Shown here: in pieces, positions 15,118 through 25,626 of the stretch | Layout of the letters: each line of letters opens with the position of its first letter | Position numbering within the stretch: position 1 is the stretch's first letter | Assembly (NCBI GenBank): GCA_963930775.1 | Contig: OZ005706.1 | Location: 5,700,546 to 5,764,545, forward strand | From: Cliona cf. orientalis | Taxonomy: Eukaryota; Porifera; Demospongiae; Clionaida; Clionaidae | Length of the DNA stretch: 64,000 nt | Direction: 5' to 3' | The notes under the pieces: generated by a model | Databases searched by the model: none | Told to the model about the DNA's origin: nothing | What the model saw: the letters and a program-made list of their open reading frames with translations, nothing else | Made by a program: the position numbers and the translations under genes

Positions 15118-15231
15118 CAATTTAGCTCATAGTCCAGCGAAAACTTATTAACTATACCAGAAATTCATTGGCTGCACGCATACTTGAACAGCTAGCCTAG
15201 TAATCAGGTGATTTTCCCACCTTTTATAGCT

Positions 15232-15567
15232 AGAGGGATTCTGCAAATTGATTATCCCGCGGCGCTAGTTAGCTAAGCGGCAAAAGTCGACGTAACACGC
15301 ATACTGCCACACCCTTTGTGGGCAAAAAGGCCAGCTGCTGCATGTTGTTGTATTGACTGAACGTGTCAAGTTTGTTTCGAAATTGAGCGACTATTTCGAA
15401 GGTCTGAGCAATAAAGCGAAGAATCGATACAAAGAGAAGTTCCAGGCAGTCAGTCTTGGTATCCAAGATGATCCTTACAAGCCTGAGAACAGCAGTAGGC
15501 GTAAAACGTCGACTTCGGCCACTTAGCTAATTAGCGCCGCGGGATAATCGATTCGCGGAATCCCTCT
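15232..15567. mobile_element. 336 bp inverted-repeat element
   Basis: About 70 bp termini: AGAGGGATTC, GATTATCCCGCGGCGCTA and AGTCGACGT at the left are mirrored at the right with a few mismatches (TAGCGCCGCGGGATAATCGA). Non-coding. Confidence 0.7.
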
Positions 15568-15728
15568 ATACTCTACGAAAGTAGCTCAAAGGCTGACACT
15601 AATTACATGTAATCTTCCAGCTTGCAATTGCTGCCAGTGCTTTTCTGAATTTGAAATAAATCATAGTGAAAGCACACCCATGCAATTTGGTTGGTACAGA
15701 AACAGTATGTGGGTGCTATTATGTAATA

Positions 15729-17995
15729 ATTACGTCCAGAGTCCCAATTAGAAACAAAGAATTCGGCTCTCGCTATGATGACATTATGATGAAATGATGA
15801 TGAAACCTATGATGAAATTATGATGTAATTCCTGTGAAACTGTTTCAAAATGTTTAGCGCGCATGAAAGGTTGTTGGGACCCAGAATTCGAACCTAGCGT
15901 AGAAGACATCGTGAACTATCGATGAGATATGGCGATTTTCTCGGTTCGCTTTCTTTGGCGAGCTCGCACTCGGGGGGGATTTCCCTATTCAGTCGAGCAC
16001 ATGGCGGGTGAAGGTCAACCGGCTCAAGCCGCGCGCCCCAATATTGTACACGTATACGGAGCATGCGCAGTTTGTCGATGTGTCCTAGTTCGAATTTATG
16101 GCGGCGTATTCATGAGGGACTGTGGACGTAGTCTCTAAGTTGTTCATTATATCCCCAGTAGCAATTTACTTTTCTGTGGTTATGAGGTATTTATGGTGTA
16201 ATTATGATGAAATGATGATGAAATCTATGATGAAACCTATGATGTAATTGCTGTGAAACTGTTTCAAAAAGTTTAGCTCACATGACAGGGTTTTGGGACC
16301 CAGAATTCAAACCTAGCGTAGAAGACATCGTGGACTATCGATGAGATATGGCGATTTTCTCGGTTCGCTTTCTTTGGCGAGCTCGCACTCGGGGGGATTT
16401 CCCTATTCAGTCGAGCACATGGCAGGTGAAGGTCAACCGGCTCAAGCCGCGCGCCCCAATATTGTACGCGTATACGGAGCATGTGCAGTTTGTCGATGTG
16501 TCCCAGTTCGAATTTATGGCGGCGTATCCATGAGGGACTCTGGACGTAGTCTCTGAGTTGTTCATTACGTCCAGAGTCCCAATTCGCAAAAAAAAATTCG
16601 GCCGCGCGATGAGTAATTATGATGAAACCTATGACGAAACCTATGAGGTAATTATGATGAATAATGATGAAACCTATGATGAAATTATGATGTAATTGCT
16701 GTGAAACTGTTTCAAAATGTTTAGCGCTCATGAAAGGTTGTTGGGACCCAGAATTTGAACCTAGCGTAGAAGATCGTGGACTATCCGATGATATCCTTTT
16801 GGCGTTTCTCTCAGTTCGCTTTCTCTAGCGAGCTCGCTTTCAGGGCAGGGGGATTTCCCTATTCAGTCGAGCACATGGCAGGTGAAGGTCAACCGGCTCA
16901 AGCCGCGCGCCCCAATATTGTACGCGTATACGGAGCATGCGCAGTTTGTTGATGTGTCCCAGTTCGAATTTATGGCGGCGTATTCGTGAGGGACTCTGGA
17001 CGTACTCTCTAAGTTGTTCATTACATCCCGAGTCCCAATCCGCAAAAAAGAATTCGGCCGCGCGATGAGTAATTATGATGAAACCTATGATGAAATTATT
17101 GAAACCTATGATGAAATTATGATGAAATTGGGGTGAAGACTGCTTCAAAATGTTTTGCGTGCATGAAAGGTTGTTGGGACCCAAAAGTCGAACCTAGCGT
17201 AGAAGAGATCGTGGACTATCCGATGATATCCTTATGGCGTTTCTCTCAGTTCGCTTTCTCTAGCGAGCTCGTTTTCAGGGCAGGGGGATTTCCCTATTCA
17301 GTCGAGCACATGGCAGGTGAAGGTCAACCGGCTCAAGCCGCGCGCCCCAGTATACGCGTGAGCGGAGCATGCGCAGTTTGTCGATGTGTCCTAGTTCGAA
17401 TTTACGGCGGCGTATTCGTGAGGGACTCTGGACGTAGTCTCCAAGTTGTTCATTACGTTACGTCCAGAGTCCCAATTAGAAACAAAGAATTCGGCTCTCG
17501 CTATGATGAAATTATGATGAAATGATGATGAAACCTATGATGAAATATATGATGAAACTTATGATGTAATTCCTGTGAAACTGTTTCAAAATGTTTAGCG
17601 CGCATGAAAGGTTGTTGGGACCCAGAATTCGAACCTAGCGTAGAAGACATCGTGGACTATCGATGAGATATGGCGATTTTCTCAGTTCGCTTTCTTTGGC
17701 GAGCTCGCACTCGGGGGGGATTTCCCTATTCAGTCGAGCACATGGCGGGTGAAGGTCAACCGGCTCAAGCCGCGCGCCCCAATATTGTACACGTATACGG
17801 AGCATGCGCAGTTTGTCGATGTGTCCTAGTTCGAATTTATGGCGGCGTATTCATGAGGGACTCTGGACGTAGTCTCTAAGTTGTTCATTATATCCCCAGT
17901 AGCAATTTACTTTTCTGTGGTTATGAGGTATTTATGGTGTAATTATGATGAAACCTATGGTGTAATCTCTTAGGTAATCTATGAGGTAATTATGA
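15729..17995. repeat. Five tandem ~410-460 bp GC-rich units with a recurrent 45-codon frame
   Basis: Units begin near 15732, 16144, 16561, 17020 and 17450. Each has an AT-rich GATGAAACCTATGATG stretch, then TTGTTGGGACCCA, CTAGCGTAGAAGA, CGAGCACATGGC and a CpG-rich part with GGAGCATGCGCAGTTTGT and TTTATGGCGGCGTA. In each unit ATG GC(G/A) opens a frame starting MAGEGQPAQAARP and ending near RDSGRSL. Unit 4 has a small internal deletion and unit 3 has a TGA at the CRC position. The GCATGCGCA and ATGGCGGC motifs resemble vertebrate NRF1 and YY1 promoter sites, which is only an analogy. Confidence 0.75.
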
Positions 17996-17999
17996 GAAA

Positions 18000-18480
18000 A
18001 TTCAGGGCCTCGCTGGAGCCTTTCTGAGACTTGAAAATCAGTAAATATGTAGAGTATCTTACGCGTGTATCCAGCGAATAGATTACAAGCTGAGCGCTAC
18101 CTTCTCTGGTAAGTACTGTTGGTTGAACTTCACGTGTTTTCTTGGCTTATGTAATGCCGTGGATAAATATAGCTAGCCTTGCGCTATATATAGCACGCAT
18201 CGTCACAAGGGGCTGGTCCGCGCGAGACCGCAGCCGCGCAACCAACCTGAAGTTCAGAAGGAATACTGTGTTGTCGAGTTCATCTCTGTGATTGAAGCAT
18301 CGAAAATTGTCGCTATCAAGGTTGAGAGTCGATCTTAGACGCCATCTCCATGATTTCTGGGGCCAGCATCGATCGATGTGTACGCATTCTATTGACGACC
18401 TTTTACTACATGCACCATTAAACTATGCAGCTACTGGGGATATGGTCAAGTGTTCATAATAATAATAATATGCTATGTTG
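18000..18480. repeat. Dispersed repeat matching 59270-59700
   Basis: Shared landmarks in the same orientation: TATCCAGCGAATA, AAGCTGAG(C/T)GCTAC, AACTTCACG(T/C)GTT, GTGGATAAATA, AGCTAGCCTTGCGCTAT, and the segment ATGCAGC(T/C)ACTGGGGAT. At 59270-59700 the same block sits next to the same GTAATTATGATG tail, so the five-unit array and this block probably belong to one repeat family. No protein similarity seen. Confidence 0.65.
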
Positions 18481-19004
18481 ACTGAATCAAATGATTACCT
18501 GATTTAAAAAAAAGACGACCACAAACATAAGTTCAAGGACTAATGTTGATAATATTATTCGACTCTATAAGTGCAGCCTGCTGATGAGTCCCAGCACTGA
18601 AAATATAGGGGACGAAAAGGTCATTCACATGACCTTCCAGGCCATGCAGTAAGTTACTTAAGCGATTATTGCTGTCACTATAATAATTATTATCACACTT
18701 ATTCGAGGTTCCATTTAATCACACTGTCTATGTTATTACAGCTATTATACTATGGTATAATAGTGCAGTCTGAGTGTGCTCGCACACATTATCCATAGTT
18801 GTACTATGACTAGAGTAAAGATCAAAGGCACCGCCTGTAGCATATACAATGTAAACCACTGTCTGCCCACTGTGCAAACTGTGAAGTACCTACAACCGTG
18901 GTATAACTGCCATATACCACATGCAGCTGGCAGATGACGCACGTATTTACTATGGGCATAGAGCCGTGGTATAACTTCCATATACCACGGTTGGCGGTCA
19001 TAGT

Positions 19005-19155
19005 ACAAGCCACTTAGACTATAGCCTTATCATGATTTATTTGAATTGTACGCTCGAAGCGTGCATTTAAACCACTCGGCTTCGCCTCGTGGTTTAAATG
19101 CCCGCCTCTCGCGTACAATTCAAATAAACCACTCAAGGCTATAGTCTAACTATAA
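19005..19155. mobile_element. ~150 bp palindromic MITE
   Basis: AGACTATAGCCTTATCATG and TTATTTGAATTGTACGC at the left pair with GCGTACAATTCAAATAAACC and AAGGCTATAGTCTAAC at the right. The centre ACCACTCGGCTTCGCCTCGT is itself nearly palindromic. A degenerate relative lies near 30333-30400. The adjacent 18725-19000 also holds hairpins of the form CCGTGGTATAACT-CCATATACCACGG. Confidence 0.6.
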
Positions 19156-21007
19156 CTTAGAATATTATTATACTTGTAACACATACTGTGATCTGATTGG
19201 ACACTCATCAGCCTAGCTCCACTACAAGTGTAGCCAAAGGCAAAGAAAGATGCACAGTGCAACAGTAGCCTAATCCTCAGGTCAACTACCATGATACAAT
19301 TGCTATAATATTCTTAATCAGTTAGAGACCTCATCCAATGGTCTCTACGTGTTTAAGACACCCTCAGGCCCTTAGTGCTTACTTTGCTCGGGATGCTATA
19401 TACAGCCGAGAGCTTTCGGGTCCCTTAAAATGCGTAAAGACCTTGGACTCGGTCTCTAATATATATTATTATTATTAGTACAACATCATAATAAGACTGT
19501 AACAGCAATCACTAGATTATAAGTTTACAGCCACAACTTGTGACCAAAATAATATTATGTGTAGTTCATCATTCATAACCCTTAGTATCTACATACTCCT
19601 GAAACAGCTATATATAATATTATAATAATATGTCTCCAGTATTTGTCAAGATACTTATCTGAGAATTAGCTCCCAGATTTGTAACTATGAACTGCTGGAG
19701 GATGTTTGCTGCATGTTGAACACTCAACTGAAGTTGGAGGCGGCCAGACTCGCCCAAGGACCGTTTGACCTTGGTCTGCTCGAATGATCGGCCAGAATCT
19801 ATGATCTTGTACTCGTAGGTGTTCTATAATCCCTTTGCATTGTATGGTTTAAGTGTGTAGCTTATATCTCCTATGTCTAGACATATAGCTATGAAAATTT
19901 TAGTACATGCATTATTCCACCATGCGGTCGCCCATATACTACTGTACAGCTGATCAAACCGCGGTTAGAACCAATTAAGGTGGTCTTAGCGTAGACTGTA
20001 TAGTGTATTCTTATTTCATTCACATTTTGAAGTTGTCCCACACTGCAAAAAAAGGTGTGTCATTATGACCTGAGGTAGCGGGTTATTTGTTTGTCTCACA
20101 AAATGACCACCCTACATACGGGTCAATTGCCCACTGGGTCAAAATAGCCCATCAGTATGTGTTGTTTTAACACTGACATGTGTCACTGTGACACATAGCT
20201 AATGCATGCATGACTACATTCTTGCGGACACTCTGCGTGCACATACTTGTGCTATTGCTATACAATAACAATAATACTAATAATAATATTATTATAATAT
20301 TTATATAGGAGTAATAAATAGCAAATAATATAATACATGTATAATATAATTATAAGACTAATAAGGAATGTATGTTCAAATGTACACATCATGCATGTAC
20401 ACATTACTATAATTTAGTATGACTACGATAATGAACGTTTTAGTTACAAGCCTGCACTTCTCACATATGCTGTGTATCTCACTGGCCTGGATAGATTGTC
20501 TGGCTGATCGAGCAGTATGTCTTGGAGAAAGTAGAGAGAGGGCATACATCCTCGTGGATAGCTCACGTCAAAAACATAGTAGGCAGCCATCAAGTGTGTG
20601 AATCCCTCAGCGAGAGTATTCGCTGGTATTTCCAAAAGAGAATCATTTTCAGCACACAGGAACATTTGAATTATCTCATCTTCTTGGTGGAACACCACCA
20701 GACGTGGCTCCATCAAATCTGAGGTGAAGTGTTCCTCAATTTCTCCTGTAGCCTGAGGCACAAGAAACAAATAGCGAATCATATAATATACGTCCAAGTT
20801 TACAACACACCGTTGTACACAACAAAGTTAGCATCATGCACGCACCCCCACACTCATGCACAGAAATACATACACAAAACGCACACTCCCTCTCACAAAG
20901 CACACACTGCACGCGCACACACACACCCACAAAACATACACAATCATAATAATTATAATATGCACACGTACAACACATGCACACACATAATATTATGTTC
21001 AGTATAG

Positions 21008-21657
21008 CTTTTGCTGGCTCAGTGGGTTAACCTGAGCATACTGTATAGTGTATAGCTGGAAACTTTTGAAGATATACAATTTTCGTGATTTTCACGGTTG
21101 ACTGACGAGCAATAAAAATCTGAAATAAAATCCTAAAAGTGCTATACTTGCATGTTTTTACCCCGCGCGCATGTGCAAGGGGTAAAGCAATCGGATTGTC
21201 CGTCTGTTATCGTTGTCGTCGTCGGCACGAATAGCTATTGTCAGATCTCGCGTTCTAGCACAACCAATCGGTAGATATTAGTGAAAAACTGACGCCGGGC
21301 TTCGAATTACTCAAAAAGGCTTAGTAGTGCTACAAATCGTGCTTTTCTGTTCAGCATGCCTGTGGTTAATCGACCACACCCACCCTTTTAGTATGCTGAT
21401 GTGACTGCGCATGCTCAAGCTCAGTATTGGAAAGGGTCGTCAAGTCATCAAAAAACTTTACCTCAGAGTGATGCAATACTACGCTACAGTGGCTACAGAG
21501 CGTGCGCGGTATGTGCTCTACAGAGCTCTAGTTGTGCATGCAACGGCCATGCATGTGTAGATTGCAATATTCTTGCAGATAGTCCTTCCGCGAAACTTGT
21601 ATCCCTAGATCTATACACTATACAGTATGCTCAGGTTAACCCGCTGAGCCAGCAAAA
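21008..21657. mobile_element. MITE (~650 bp) inside a SAM-gene intron
   Basis: TTTTGCTGGCTCAGTGGGTT at the left pairs with AACCCGCTGAGCCAGCAAAA at the right. The inner match CTGAGCATACTGTATAGTGT extends the arm to about 48 bp. It lies between the exons at 21801 and 20753, so it need not affect splicing. Confidence 0.75.
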
Positions 21658-23705
21658 AATATACAAAAAGTTTCTAGTCTATGGCAAGTGTGCATTAATT
21701 AAAAATCGTGACTAGCTTCACGTACACACACAATACACACGTACACACACACACGTACAGAACATGCATACATAATATTGTAAGTATTAGATCAACTTAC
21801 CTCAACAAAACTGAATGGTAGTTTAGCAGGCTTTTTATGATATATATTCTTTGTTATCAATTGCAGAGCACGATATTCTTCATGAAAACACAGACCATCA
21901 GCAGAAACTTGTAAAAGTTTACAGCACACCATACGCCAGTTGGTAGCAACAACCTCGGAAACGGTCTGCTTGAGCATCTCGTTGAACTCAAAAAGTAGCT
22001 GCAATGTGTGTATGTGCATGTGTGTATAAATACCGTCTTTGAAATACATACACGTATGCTAAAAATGAGAAATATATAACAGTTATTCACCTCCCAAGGT
22101 TTGTATGGAACATATATAGAAGCATAAAGCCCAAGGGATGAGTGCTTCTCTAATAATTATGAGGCTGCATGTGGGGTTAAGGGTTGGCTATTACTATGCT
22201 ACTCAAGCGGCAGTAATAAAACATACCCATTTTGATTCCTTCAGCACTGGAAAATTGTCCATAATGTCGTGGATAGATATCTCAGGTTTTTTGAGCCACT
22301 GGTTTCGGTACGTACAGGTTGCCGCTAGTAGCTCCTGGACTGTTTGAGCAGGTGGGTTCTTTGATGACATCAGCTTCTTCAAAGCCTGAACGTTTTCTTC
22401 ATCTTCCTCCATACAAGGTAGAGACTCAAGTGTTTTCTTGCTTGATTCACTTTGATGAGACAGCTTGAGCTTTGGGCACTTGGCAGTCGTACTATTCTTC
22501 CTGCTGTTGCGATACTTTTGAGTGATTTGCTTGTTGACGTAATACTACGAGATGAAGAAGCAGACGTAAACAAAAAGATACATTGTACTTGTCGGCTTAC
22601 CCAGTAGTTGGTATGCCTTGTATCCTTTAAACAGGGATAGCTATTCATCTGCAACCCTCTTGCTGATAGCATGATACTGAGCAGGTGTTGGTGATGGCAA
22701 AATTCCTTCGAAGAAGGCCACAATCTCGCGAATGAAGGCTGCCCTATTATCTTGTTCTGCCAGTGTTCCATTGTCAATACATGTCTGAACTCTTTGTGAA
22801 AAATGAGTGGGTAAGGAGAAATTGTTTATGTCAAATTTGAGATTGGGAGCAGCCTATATATGGTAAGGATGAAAAACTTTAATATACAACACACAATAGC
22901 TAATGCAAGTTGTGTACCTCCTTTTTATTCTCTACAAGAGGTTGTTTAACAGCTGATGAGCTATCATAGGCAGGAGCTACTTCTCTATTCTCCTCCCCTG
23001 GAGGTTGTCGTTTAGCAGGTGGTGTGTAATCAGAAGATTGTCTGCCTCTCTTTTCCCCTGGATAATGCTAGTATAGGAGAAGCAAGGATATGATGTACAT
23101 AAAATTATTAAATGGTGATGCAAGGCAAACTAAATTCACATTGTACAAATACAAACATACCAAGTCAACATTTTCCTTTCCATTATCAGTGTGCTGGAAA
23201 CTCTTGTCAACAGATGCCGTAATCTATAGAATTGATTATAAACTAACTAAAAAGTTACTAGCCATTATTGTGAGGGTTTGGGAGGATTTTAGCATGATAA
23301 TTCAGTTTTAAGATGACGTTTAGCTATTCTGGTACTTAAAGCAATAAAGAAGCTAGGTATACCTCATCAGAGTTTGTCTCCTCATCTTCACTGTAAACGG
23401 TCTCCATTGTCTTAACAATTTTCTTTATTCTTAAACGTGCCAGAGGAGCAGGAATAAGAGCGCTAAACTCCTGAAAATCGCCAACAAGTTCCCAGAAGGG
23501 TGCAGTAATGGCTAATTTACTAATTAGACTAAATTTGATACATATTTGACTGTCAAATAGTATAATATACTATTTGATAGCTGTTGAAATATCAATTATC
23601 TAAGAAGCAAACATCTAGCAGAGAGTATAATTTGTCTAATTTGTATATTTACATTTATGTATTGTATAATATTGCGTCAAACTTGTCAATTATAATATTA
23701 TGTAA

Positions 23706-24520
23706 CTTTGTTTAAATGCCTGGACCCCCCTGCCAAACGTAATTTGTTTAAATGCCTTGACCCCCCTGCCAAAATGACGTAATTTGTTTAAACACCACTA
23801 CCCCCTGACAGACCGTAATTTTGTTTAAATGCCTCGACCCCCTGCCAAACGTAATTTGTTTAAACCCCACTACCCAGTACCCCCTGACAAACCGTAGTTT
23901 TGTTTAAATGCCTCGATCCCCCTGCCAAACGTAATTTGTTTAAATGCCTCGACCCCCTTGCCAAACGTAATTTGTTTAAATGCCTCGACCCCCTTGCCAA
24001 ACGTAATTTGTTTAAATGCCTCGATCCCCCTGCCAAACGTAATTTGTTTAAATGCCTCGACCCCCTTGCCAAACGTAATTTGTTTAAATGCCTCGACCCC
24101 CCTGCCAAACGTAATTGATTTAAACACCACTACCCCCTGACAAACCGTATAGTTTTGTTTAAATGCCTTGACCTCCCTGCCAAACGTAATTTGTTTAAAT
24201 GCCACTACCCGGTACCCCCTGACAAACCGTAGTTTTGTTTAAATGCCTCGATCCCCCTGCCAAACTTAATTTGTTTAAATGCCTCGACCCCCCTGCCAAA
24301 CGTAATTTGTTTAAATGCCTCGACCCCCCTGCCAAACGTAATTTGTTTAAACACCACTACCCCCTGACAAACCGTAGTTTTGTTTAAATGCCTCGACCCT
24401 CCTGCCAAACGTAATTTGTTTATACACCACTACCCCCCGGCAAACCGTAGTTTTATTTAAATCGGCCTTGACCCCCCACTGAATGTAAAGTTGTATTTAA
24501 GGCCTCAACCCCCTTGCCAA
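23706..24520. repeat. 36 bp minisatellite, ~20 units
   Basis: The unit reads GTAATTTGTTTAAATGCCTC followed by GACCCCCCTGCCAAAC, with a recurring variant containing CACCACTACCCCCTGACA. It lies in an intron of the SAM gene. 36 is a multiple of three, which gives long repetitive open frames in several frames (e.g. FKCLDPPAKRNL); these are not genes. Confidence 0.9.
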
Positions 24521-24539
24521 ATGTAATTTATATAATTGT

Positions 24540-25010
24540 AATGCATTTTGACATTCCAAATTATACTGTATATTGTCAAATTGCTATATATTTTATGTAT
24601 CAAGTTAGTGTCAAGTTTATCTAATTATACAAAATATACAAATTAGACAAATTTGACACCCTCTACACACTATAGTTAAGTTATGCGTATATGTATTATT
24701 GTATATGTATACAATTTGACATTCCAAATTATACTGTATATTGTCAAATTGCTATATATTTTATGTATCAAATCAGAGTCAAACTTACTGTATTATACAA
24801 AATATACAAATTAGACAAATTTGACACCCTTTACACAGCTATGCCTAGTTAAGTTAATTACAGTATGTATAGTATAATGCAATTTGACATTCCAAATTAT
24901 ACTGTATATTATCAAATTGCTATATACTTTATGTATCAAATCAGAGTCAAACTTAGTATATTATACAAAATATGCAAATTAGACAAATTTGACATCCTAT
25001 TACTTATGAT
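24540..25010. repeat. ~168 bp AT-rich tandem repeat, 3 units
   Basis: Each unit starts near 24547, 24714 and 24880 with TTTGACATTCCAAATTATAC and ends with AATTAGACAAATTTGACA. It is adjacent to the 36 bp array, and partial units occur at about 23530-23700 and 25040-25260. Confidence 0.75.
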
Positions 25011-25454
25011 TATTTTGAGAATCCAATGGTATAGTTAGTCAAATTATTATCTAATTAATGTATAAAATTAGTGTCAAACTTATCTAATGGTAACTGTACT
25101 ATAGCTACCATAAATTGACAAAATATACTGGCAAAATCAAACTTTATCTTAATTTGACAAATCAAATGAGTGTAAAACACGTATAATATCATTGATAATA
25201 CACAGAAGTTATACACATGTAAAGTCAAATAGCATTTATAAGGTAAAATTAGCCAAAACTGCACCAGTCTCCAAGTTCCTTCAATGCCTCGCCGTCTATT
25301 CCTTCCTCTAGGAAAAAAACCAACAAAATAAGTTTGTTTAAAATCAAAGATGAAATGTGTAGTCCTACCTCTTAGCTATCAGTTGGACGGTATTCTCGTC
25401 GATTCCACGAGCGCTAAGTTCCGAGCACAGTTCAAAGACTGACAGTCTTTCCAT

Positions 25455-25626
25455 CTTCAAAAAGAGCTTCAACTCGCAGCAGCTGCAAATGATTACTTAT
25501 GAGCATGCGCGCAAGGGTTTGAGCTCGATTGCGCGGGACCAGAGTGCTAGGGGGTGGGGTTTCGGAATACCGGTATCCATGGGGACAGTAACTTGCAGCG
25601 CGTTAATTAGAATAGTTTGTTCGAGA
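25455..25626. promoter_or_regulatory. Divergent promoter region between the two CACTA genes
   Basis: Only 172 bp separate the SAM gene ATG (25454, minus) from the preferred ATG of the transposase-like gene (25627, plus). The stretch is GC-richer than its surroundings and contains GAGCATGCGCGC, but no TATA box was recognised. A bidirectional promoter is inferred from layout only. Confidence 0.5.

Larger units (their letters stand above)
20444..25454 (-). pseudogene. SAM-domain protein, SAMD3-like family (frameshifted)
   Basis: Exons (minus): 25454-25369, 25307-25265, 23470-23363, 23223-23161, 23069-22918, 22853-22601, 22544-22227, 21998-21801, 20753-20444. The start MERLSVFELCSELSARGIDE with GIDGEALKEL and LIPAPLARLRIKKI reads as a SAM domain. 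The middle (AAFIREIVAFFEG; PTPAQYHAISKRV; SYPCLKD) and the C-terminus (HLMAAYYVFDVSYP) match the pattern of 'SAMD3-like' proteins that I recall from fish and cnidarians. Several breaks are visible. The second exon is in the SAM frame only if not joined to either neighbour by the consensus sites. The 23069 exon joins out of phase. Near 22640 the frame changes between RVADE and NSYPCL with a TAG in the upstream frame. It shares the 172 bp divergent promoter region with the transposase-like gene. The role is unknown; by analogy with plant CACTA elements it could be the accessory DNA-binding partner. Confidence 0.65.

Noticed and set aside
16273..17184. Minus-strand frames of 114-152 codons in the tandem array
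   Set aside because: They cross unit boundaries, including the AT-rich GATGAAACC repeat; the shorter plus-strand frame is the one that recurs unit by unit.
20736..21007. Frames with Cys/Val or His/Thr runs near 20.8-21.0 kb
   Set aside because: Derived from CA/TG-rich simple sequence in an intron of the SAM gene.
23860..24408. Open frames on both strands with periodic peptides (FKCLDPPAKRNL; GSRHLNKLRLA)
   Set aside because: Product of a 36 bp minisatellite whose unit length is a multiple of three, inside an intron.
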